Positions 7,254 through 11,470 of a DNA stretch of 11,470 bases are shown piece after piece. The notes under the pieces were generated by a model. That model searched no databases. It was not told where the DNA came from and saw only the letters and a list, made by a program, of their open reading frames with translations. How positions within the stretch are numbered: the first letter of the stretch is position 1; each line of letters opens with the position of its first letter. Source of the stretch: Kiloniellales bacterium (GTDB lineage: Bacteria; Pseudomonadota; Alphaproteobacteria; Kiloniellales; JAKSDN01); assembly GCA_022360075.1 (NCBI GenBank), contig JAKSDN010000160.1:1-11470 (forward strand), written 5' to 3'. Position numbers and translations under genes: made by a program.

Positions 7254-8378
7254 ATGCTCGAGCTCAAGGTCCGCAAGCGCCTGGGCGACTTCGAGCTCGA
7301 TGCCGATATCGCCTGCGAAACCGGCGGGATCATCGCCTTCTTCGGCCGCTCGGGTGCCGGCAAGTCGTCGCTGATCAACATGCTGGCCGGCCTGCTGCGG
7401 CCCGACAGCGGCCGCATCGCGATCAACGGCGGCCTGCTGTTCGACGCCGAGCGCGGCATCGACCTGCCGCCCGAGCAGCGGCGCCTGGGTCACGTCTTCC
7501 AGGAAGGCCGCCTGTTCCCGCACCTCTCGGTCAAGGGCAACCTGCTCTACGGCTACAAGCGAGCGCCGGCATCCGAGCGCAGGATCGAGCTCGAGCAGAT
7601 CCTCGAGCTGCTCGGCTTGGAGAAGCTCCTGCAGCGCCGCCCCCGCGATCTTTCCGGCGGCGAGAAGCAGCGCGTCGCCCTCGGCCGCGCGCTCCTGGCG
7701 AGCCCGAAGCTGCTGCTCATGGACGAGCCCTTGGCCGCCCTCGACCAGCCGCGCAAGGACGAGATCCTGCCCTTCATCGAGCGGCTGCGCGACGAGCTCG
7801 CCATCCCCATCGTCTACGTCAGCCACGCGATGCAGGAGATCGTGCGCCTGGCCGACACCATGGTGCTGATTTCCGAAGGCCGGGTCATCGAAAGCGGCCC
7901 GATCGATGTGCTGACCAGCCGGCTCGATCTGCGCCCCTTGACCGGGCGCTACGAGGCCGGCGCCGTGCTCGACGCCGAGGTGGTCGGCCACGAGCCCGCG
8001 TTCGGCCTCAGCGTGCTGCGCTTTCCCGGTGGCCGGCTGCGGGTCACCGCGCTCGATCTCGCCCCCGGTGCCGGGCTGCGCGTGCGGCTGCGCGCCCGCG
8101 ACGTGGCGCTCGCGAAGACCCCGCCCGAAGGCACCTCGATCCTCAACGTCTTTCCGGGCGTGGTCGTGGACATCGGCGACGAGGGCGGCCCGCAGGTCGA
8201 CGTGCTGCTCGATGTCGGTGGCAGCACCCTCTGGGCACGCATTACCGCCCGCTCCTGCCACGATCTCGAGCTGTCGCCCGGCAAGAAGGTCTATGCCCTG
8301 GTCAAGGCGGTCGCCATCGACAGCCACAGCCTGGGCCGCGCCGGCGGCCGCGGCCGTTTCCTCTCCGAGGACCACTGA
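7254..8378 (+). CDS. modC: Molybdate ABC transporter ATP-binding protein ModC
   Basis: Cytoplasmic ATPase of the molybdate importer, 374 aa. The ABC domain has Walker A GRSGAGKSS (about 31-39), Q-loop VFQEGRLFPH (about 81-90), signature LSGGEKQR (133-140), Walker B LLLMDEP (153-159) and H-loop His191. The C-terminal part (about 235-355) is a TOBE/Mop-type regulatory domain. Its TSILNVFPGVV stretch resembles the oxyanion-binding repeat that lets intracellular molybdate inhibit transport in some ModBC complexes. The ATG lies 4 bases after the modB stop with no clear ribosome site of its own, implying coupling. The short glycine/arginine-rich tail (GRAGGRGR) after the Mop domain is unremarkable. 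It is the last gene of the run; 210 bases without a gene follow. Confidence 0.95.
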   Translation: MLELKVRKRLGDFELDADIACETGGIIAFFGRSGAGKSSLINMLAGLLRPDSGRIAINGGLLFDAERGIDLPPEQRRLGHVFQEGRLFPHLSVKGNLLYGYKRAPASERRIELEQILELLGLEKLLQRRPRDLSGGEKQRVALGRALLASPKLLLMDEPLAALDQPRKDEILPFIERLRDELAIPIVYVSHAMQEIVRLADTMVLISEGRVIESGPIDVLTSRLDLRPLTGRYEAGAVLDAEVVGHEPAFGLSVLRFPGGRLRVTALDLAPGAGLRVRLRARDVALAKTPPEGTSILNVFPGVVVDIGDEGGPQVDVLLDVGGSTLWARITARSCHDLELSPGKKVYALVKAVAIDSHSLGRAGGRGRFLSEDH

Positions 8379-8382
8379 CGCG

Positions 8383-8400
8383 CCGCGGCTTTGCCGGCGG
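8383..8400 (+). terminator. Possible weak terminator hairpin after modC
   Basis: Just after the modC stop, CCGCGGC (8383-8389) and GCCGGCGG (8393-8400) form seven pairs with one bulged G around a TTT loop. No T-run follows, so intrinsic termination would be weak. It may mark the mRNA end only by processing or by Rho. Confidence 0.3.
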
Positions 8401-8473
8401 GCCGAACAGGCCAGCCAAGGGCAAACTTACCCAAAAGCCCTATACGATAGCTCAAACTTCTAGCCTATTCCGC

Positions 8474-8500
8474 TAGCCAAGTTTTAACGAAACCTGGCTA
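8474..8500. repeat. Inverted repeat in the modC-to-hypothetical gap
   Basis: TAGCCA (8474-8479) and GTTT (8481-8484) pair with AAAC (8490-8493) and TGGCTA (8495-8500), giving ten pairs, one A/C mismatch and a five-base loop TAACG. It sits in a visibly AT-richer patch (about 8420-8560) inside GC-rich DNA. It is followed by TATAAG (8499-8504), which resembles a -10 box but lacks a -35 box at the right distance. It could be an operator or leader hairpin for the small gene at 8589. The rest of the 8379-8588 gap shows nothing further. Confidence 0.45.
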
Positions 8501-8588
8501 TAAGGGATTAGATGATTAGTCCGGTTTCCAATATGATGGATTGAAATCAAGGACGCTCGGGATTAACCTGAGGTTGTAGGGGATCCAC

Positions 8589-8957
8589 ATGCCGGAAGAG
8601 ATCCGGACCATCATATTCGACGCCGACGAGCTGCTCGACGCGCTCAGCCAGCTGGCGGTTCGCAAGGGCGCGCCGGTGCCGAACGGCTCGATGCCCACCT
8701 GCCGCCTGCGCACCGAGCCGAGCATCCAGGCGGTCCTGACCGTCGAAGGCCAATGCAAGACCTCGATCGAGTTCTCGACCGAGGACATCGGCGCCGCCCT
8801 GATGCTCTACTGCATCAAGAACAAGATCCCCCTGCCCCTGAAGAACGCCGTCAAGGGCGTCAAGATCATCGACAAGGCCGTCGCCCTCGTGGTCACCGTC
8901 AACGCCGGCCCGCAGCGCCTCGCCGAGGTGATCTACGGCGACCGGCGGGCGGTGTGA
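8589..8957 (+). CDS. Small protein of unknown function (122 aa)
   Basis: I do not recognise this protein and assign no function. The ATG at 8589 is preceded by AGGGG six bases upstream, and codon use is strongly GC-rich at third positions like the neighbours, so it looks like a real gene. The protein is soluble, with no signal peptide or membrane segment. It begins with a short EIRTIIFDADELLDALSQLA segment that reads as strand then amphipathic helix. The middle (about 40-75) has alternating hydrophobic residues suggesting beta strands, with CRLRTEPSIQAVLTVEG and an SIEFSTEDIGAALMLYC helix. A lysine-rich stretch follows (KNKIPLPLKNAVKGVKII, about 78-95), then a final strand. Cysteines at about 38, 57 and 76 are not in a metal-binding pattern. 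It stands alone with about 210 bases before it and about 570 after. Short proteins of this style may occur in Rhodospirillales, but I could not confirm a family. Confidence 0.72.
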   Translation: MPEEIRTIIFDADELLDALSQLAVRKGAPVPNGSMPTCRLRTEPSIQAVLTVEGQCKTSIEFSTEDIGAALMLYCIKNKIPLPLKNAVKGVKIIDKAVALVVTVNAGPQRLAEVIYGDRRAV

Positions 8958-9150
8958 GACCAGAGAAAGCGCCGGGCCTTGCGCCTCGCGGAGGAACGTT
9001 CATAGAGTGAAGGGTCGGAGAGAGAAGTCCGAAAAGTCGGAATGGAACAGAACTTCCGCCTAAGCCATCTAAGAAGCGCCGAGCGCACAAAGACTCTAAC
9101 CTTCGACCCGTTGATTAAAAGGCGCTTGAAGTTGCTGCTAAATCAACGAC

Positions 9151-9216
9151 GTTTTGCAGCTTTCGCTCTTCGTTGAGGGCATTAAAAATCAAAGAGCTGT
9201 CGGGCGACTGCAAAAC
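9151..9216. repeat. Nested inverted repeat, possible structured RNA or recombination site
   Basis: A perfect 9-bp inverted repeat, GTTTTGCAG (9151-9159) with CTGCAAAAC (9208-9216), encloses a second perfect 6-bp one, GCTCTT (9165-9170) with AAGAGC (9192-9197). Inside that, TGA (9174-9176) can pair with TCA (9189-9191). All three are collinear, so one extended hairpin of about 66 bases can form on either strand. No coding frame explains it. Confidence 0.5.
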
Positions 9217-9432
9217 TGTGAGAGCTTGGGGAGTCGCCGCCAATCGCCGCCGGAACCGACCGTTTCGGCTGGCCGCCAGACACAAATCCCGACTTCTCCC
9301 ATCGCCGAGGACTTCGGCGCCGAGAACATCCGCTTTGAGTCGCTGACTTGTCGTGAGAGGAGGCAACTCTGAAGTTCTTAGACTAGCCAGAGCACTAAAT
9401 CGCTGCGCGATAGGGTTTGTTGATTGCATTGA

Positions 9433-9454
9433 GGGGCGCTGATCTGGGGCGCTG
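9433..9454. repeat. Tandem 9-base direct repeat
   Basis: GGGGCGCTG occurs at 9433-9441 and again at 9446-9454, a 13-base period with spacer ATCT. It lies about 75 bases before the recombinase gene and could be a protein-binding site at the element's left end. It could equally be chance in GC-rich DNA. Confidence 0.35.
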
Positions 9455-9480
9455 TTGTCGTTTTTCTGCTGAGGGGGCTG

Positions 9481-9518
9481 TCGTGTTGGTCGAGGTGATT
9501 TTGCCTCGATCGATACGA
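9481..9518 (+). promoter_or_regulatory. 15-bp leader hairpin touching the recombinase ribosome site
   Basis: TCGTGTTGGTCGAGG (9481-9495) pairs with CCTCGATCGATACGA (9504-9518) over 15 continuous pairs with an 8-base loop. All three non-Watson-Crick positions are G-T in the plus strand, so the stem is complete as sense RNA (G-U) but would have A-C mismatches on the minus strand. The 3' arm ends at A9518, the first base of the AGGAG ribosome site (9518-9522) for the gene at 9529. A competing hairpin, CCTCG (9504-9508) with CGAGG (9516-9520), would cover more of that site. Confidence 0.6.
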
Positions 9519-9528
9519 GGAGCTTCCG

Positions 9529-10455
9529 ATGAACATCCAGAGCAAGAGGTCCACCACGGCGCTGCGTCAGCGCATGATCGAGGACATGGCCGCCCGCAAG
9601 CTCGGCCGCCATTGCCAACGCAGCCATCTCTCGAGCTGCGAACGCTTTGCCGCCTTTCTCGAACGTTCGCCGGAGACGGCAACGGCCGACGACATCCGCC
9701 GCTTCCAGCTCTTCCTGATCGAGAGCGGGGCCAGCATTTGTAACCGCAACCGGATCATGACCGGCGTGCGCTTTCTCTTCCGGGTGACGCTGCGGCGGCA
9801 CGACCTGGCCGCCGAGATCTATCACTTGAAGGCGCCGCAGAAGGTCCCGGTGGTGATGAGCCAGGACGAGATCAAGCGCCTGTTGGCGATGGCTTCGAAC
9901 ATCAAGCTGCGGGCCATGCTGTCCCTGGCCTACGGTTGCGGCTTGCGCGCCGGCGATGTGGTGCGCCTCAAGGTCGGCGATCTCGACAGCGCCCAGAACA
10001 TCATCCGCATCGTTCAGGCCAAGGGGCGCAAAGACCGCAACGTGATGCTGCCGGGCGATATCCTGGGCCTCTTGCGGCTCTGGTGGAAGGAACGTCCCAG
10101 ACACCAGGATAGGGATGTCGTCCCTGCCGAGCGCTGGCTCTTTCCCGGCCGCAACCCGGGCCGGCCGCTGACCACGCGGCAGTTCGCGCGCCTCTTCCAG
10201 GAGACTGTCAGGAAAGCCGGGATCACCAAGCCCGTGAGCCTGCATTGCCTGCGCCACTCTTTCGCCACCCACCTGCTCGAACGCGGTGTCGATATCCGGG
10301 TGATCCAGGCGCTGCTCGGTCACGACAAGCTGGAGACGACAGCACGCTACACCCGTGTGGCGACCGGCATGACCTCGGCGGTGGACAGCCCACTCGACGA
10401 TCTGCGCACAGGCCGCCGCAAGCGCAAGAAGGCCGGAGGACAGGCCTCAGGCTAA
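9529..10455 (+). CDS. Tyrosine recombinase / integrase (XerC/D-like) of the IS91-type element
   Basis: Site-specific recombinase that cuts and rejoins DNA through a phosphotyrosine intermediate, 308 aa. The N-terminal SAM-like (core-binding) domain spans about 10-95, with helices around RRFQLFLIESGAS. The catalytic domain is about 105-290 and has every expected active-site residue: Arg140 in YGCGLRAGD, Lys165 in AKGRKDR, His239 and Arg242 in LHCLRHSFATH, His265 in LLGHDK, and the nucleophile Tyr274 in TARYTRV. The tail is basic (RRKRKK) and probably contacts DNA. The ATG at 9529 follows AGGAG by six bases. The gene is in the same frame as the transposase downstream, which begins 12 bases after this stop. 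Recombinases of this group often precede IS91-family transposases, and their role there is not settled. Host XerC/XerD is less likely given the neighbour and the tail. It looks active. Confidence 0.92.
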   Translation: MNIQSKRSTTALRQRMIEDMAARKLGRHCQRSHLSSCERFAAFLERSPETATADDIRRFQLFLIESGASICNRNRIMTGVRFLFRVTLRRHDLAAEIYHLKAPQKVPVVMSQDEIKRLLAMASNIKLRAMLSLAYGCGLRAGDVVRLKVGDLDSAQNIIRIVQAKGRKDRNVMLPGDILGLLRLWWKERPRHQDRDVVPAERWLFPGRNPGRPLTTRQFARLFQETVRKAGITKPVSLHCLRHSFATHLLERGVDIRVIQALLGHDKLETTARYTRVATGMTSAVDSPLDDLRTGRRKRKKAGGQASG

Positions 10456-10467
10456 CCCCTCGTCCCC

Positions 10468-11470
10468 ATGCCCCGCCCAGCGCTGGAGGTCGCGGACATC
10501 TTCCGCGACCACGGGGCCGCTTGGCGTGCCGCCAATGCAGGTCACCTGAGCCTTGGCCAGCTCAAGGTCATGAGTGCGATCGAGCGCTGCCGCACTGCGG
10601 CGCTCGGTGGACACGTCGTGCGCCGTGAGGACTGCGAATACACGACGATCGCCTACAACTCCTGTCGCAACCGGCATTGCCCGAAGTGCCAAGGCGCGGC
10701 GGCGCAGGACTGGCTGGCCGATCGCCAGGCCGAGCTGCTGCCCGTCGGCTACTTCCACCTCGTCTTTACCCTGCCCGACCCGATCGCCGATATCGCCTAT
10801 CAGAACAAGCGCGTGATCTACGACCTGCTGTTCAAGGCCAGTGCACAGAGCATGCTCACCATCGCTGCCGATCCGAAACACCTCGGCGCCAGGATCGCCA
10901 TCACCGCCGTGCTGCACACCTGGGGCTCGGCCATGACACATCATCCGCACCTGCATATGATCGTGCCAGGCGGCGGGCTCAGCGCCGATGGGTCAAAGTG
11001 GATCTCCTGCCGAGCAGGCTTCTTCCTGCCCGTGCGTGTCCTGTCACGCCTGTTTCGGCGCCTCTTCCTCGAGATGCTGGCCACAGCCCACGCTGCCGGG
11101 CGCCTCAAGTTCTTCGCCGATCATGTGGCACTCGCCGATGCGGCTGCTTTCGATCGCTATCTCATACCGCTGCGCAAGGCCGAGTGGGTGGTCTACGCCA
11201 AGCAGCCCTTCGGCGGACCTGAGGCCGTGCTCGCCTATCTCTCGCGCTACACCCACCGTGTCGCCATCTCCAATCGACGCCTCATCACCGCCGACCACCG
11301 CGGCGTCAGCTTCAGGTGGAAGGATTATCGGGTGAACGGCCCCGCGCGCTACAAGACCATGACGCTGCCCACCCAGGAGTTCATCCGACGCTTCCTCATG
11401 CACGTCCTGCCCAAGGGCTTCCACCGCATCCGCCACTACGGCATGCTCGCCAACGGTAATCGCGCCGCCA
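10468..11470 (+). CDS. IS91-family transposase, HUH/Y2 type (C-terminus cut by window edge)
   Basis: Rolling-circle transposase that nicks one DNA strand at the element's origin. The frame is open for 334 codons to the edge, ending in HRIRHYGMLANGNRAA; family members are about 370-400 aa, so the C-terminus is missing. The N-terminal zinc-finger region has Cys56, Cys66, Cys71 and Cys74 (YNSCRNRHCPKCQ). The family's usual first CxxC appears as RREDC, so its first cysteine is an arginine here. The HUH metal-binding motif is HHPHLH (His161 and His163) in a typical HTWGSA context. Two catalytic tyrosines, Tyr257 and Tyr261, stand in AYLSRYTHRVAISN with the normal three-residue gap. The start ATG at 10468 is the first start codon after the recombinase stop (TAA, 10453-10455) in that same frame. 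No ribosome site is visible, so translation probably depends on reinitiation after the recombinase. Confidence 0.93.
   Translation, partial: MPRPALEVADIFRDHGAAWRAANAGHLSLGQLKVMSAIERCRTAALGGHVVRREDCEYTTIAYNSCRNRHCPKCQGAAAQDWLADRQAELLPVGYFHLVFTLPDPIADIAYQNKRVIYDLLFKASAQSMLTIAADPKHLGARIAITAVLHTWGSAMTHHPHLHMIVPGGGLSADGSKWISCRAGFFLPVRVLSRLFRRLFLEMLATAHAAGRLKFFADHVALADAAAFDRYLIPLRKAEWVVYAKQPFGGPEAVLAYLSRYTHRVAISNRRLITADHRGVSFRWKDYRVNGPARYKTMTLPTQEFIRRFLMHVLPKGFHRIRHYGMLANGNRAA

Larger units (their letters stand above)
8958..9528. other. Gene-poor stretch before the mobile element
   Basis: About 570 bases with no convincing gene. GC is lower than around it, particularly from about 9010 to 9220. Short open frames exist on both strands, but none has both a ribosome site and coding-like composition. 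The stretch contains a nested inverted repeat (9151-9216), a small perfect hairpin (9399-9411, ATCGC/GCGAT), a tandem GGGGCGCTG repeat (9433-9454) and the strong leader hairpin of the recombinase gene (9481-9518). The left end of the IS91-type element probably lies in the right half. The left half may be a decayed remnant. Confidence 0.6.
9400..11470 (+). mobile_element. IS91-family element with accessory tyrosine recombinase (right end outside window, left end not defined)
   Basis: A tyrosine recombinase gene is followed at once by an IS91-type HUH transposase, a recurring pair in alpha- and gammaproteobacterial IS91-like elements. The left boundary given is only a guess. IS91 elements make no target duplication and have short, poorly conserved ends, so I could not fix it. 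The oriIS end downstream of the transposase lies beyond base 11470. These elements move by rolling-circle replication and can carry adjacent DNA. Confidence 0.75.

Noticed and set aside
5629..7374. 581-codon plus-strand frame across modA and modB
   Set aside because: It is an R-, A- and G-rich out-of-frame translation. modA and modB occupy the true frames with conserved motifs and ribosome sites.
9007..9065. Tiny frame starting GTG at 9007, just after a GGAGG
   Set aside because: The GGAGG is more than ten bases from the start and the frame is only about 18 codons with no recognisable content.
9151..9216. Integron attC site or CRISPR repeat as an explanation of the inverted repeat
   Set aside because: The arms lack the attC core triplets (GTT/AAC as R' and R'' ends in the right layout), and there is only one unit, so neither an attC site nor a CRISPR array is supported.
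9115..10323. 402-codon minus-strand frame across the recombinase and the gene-poor stretch
   Set aside because: Most of it lies opposite the recombinase, which has all its active-site residues. The C-terminal ~130 codons outside that overlap looked slightly protein-like, but there is no start or ribosome site nearby, so I could not support it as a gene fragment.

Overview
The window is high-GC DNA with alphaproteobacterial-type genes. The best family matches are to Rhizobiales and Rhodospirillales proteins: an Aap general L-amino acid ABC transporter, an alphaproteobacterial MetC, a ModABC molybdate importer, and an IS91-family element preceded by a tyrosine recombinase. I cannot name a genus from the sequence alone.

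Left part (bases 1-4159, minus strand): a four-gene operon in the transcription order aapJ, aapQ, aapM, aapP. It encodes a periplasmic binding protein, two permeases and an ATPase. The ATPase gene runs off the left edge and lacks about 20 C-terminal codons. The gaps between aapQ, aapM and aapP are very short. The aapJ-aapQ gap holds a strong GC-rich hairpin, of the kind that lets binding-protein mRNA outnumber permease mRNA.

Middle (4160-8378): a divergent intergenic region with two hairpins, then metC (cystathionine beta-lyase, GTG start) and modA-modB-modC on the plus strand. The spacing suggests modABC is one transcription unit, possibly read through from metC. MetC and Aap both concern amino acid supply. 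ModABC supplies molybdate for molybdenum-cofactor enzymes, or for nitrogenase if the organism has one.

Right part (8379-11470): a 210-base gap with an AT-richer hairpin, a 122-residue protein of unknown function, and about 570 bases with no convincing gene. That last stretch holds a nested inverted repeat and, directly before the next gene, a 15-bp hairpin that is complete only with G-U pairs in the sense strand. Then come a complete tyrosine recombinase gene and an IS91-type HUH (Y2) transposase that runs off the right edge. The two are in the same reading frame, separated by one stop codon and 12 bases. This is probably one mobile element whose left end lies somewhere in the gene-poor stretch and whose right end is outside the window.

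I found no convincing new defence or metabolic system. The most unusual signals are RNA- or DNA-level structures around the mobile element, and an altered zinc-finger residue in its transposase.
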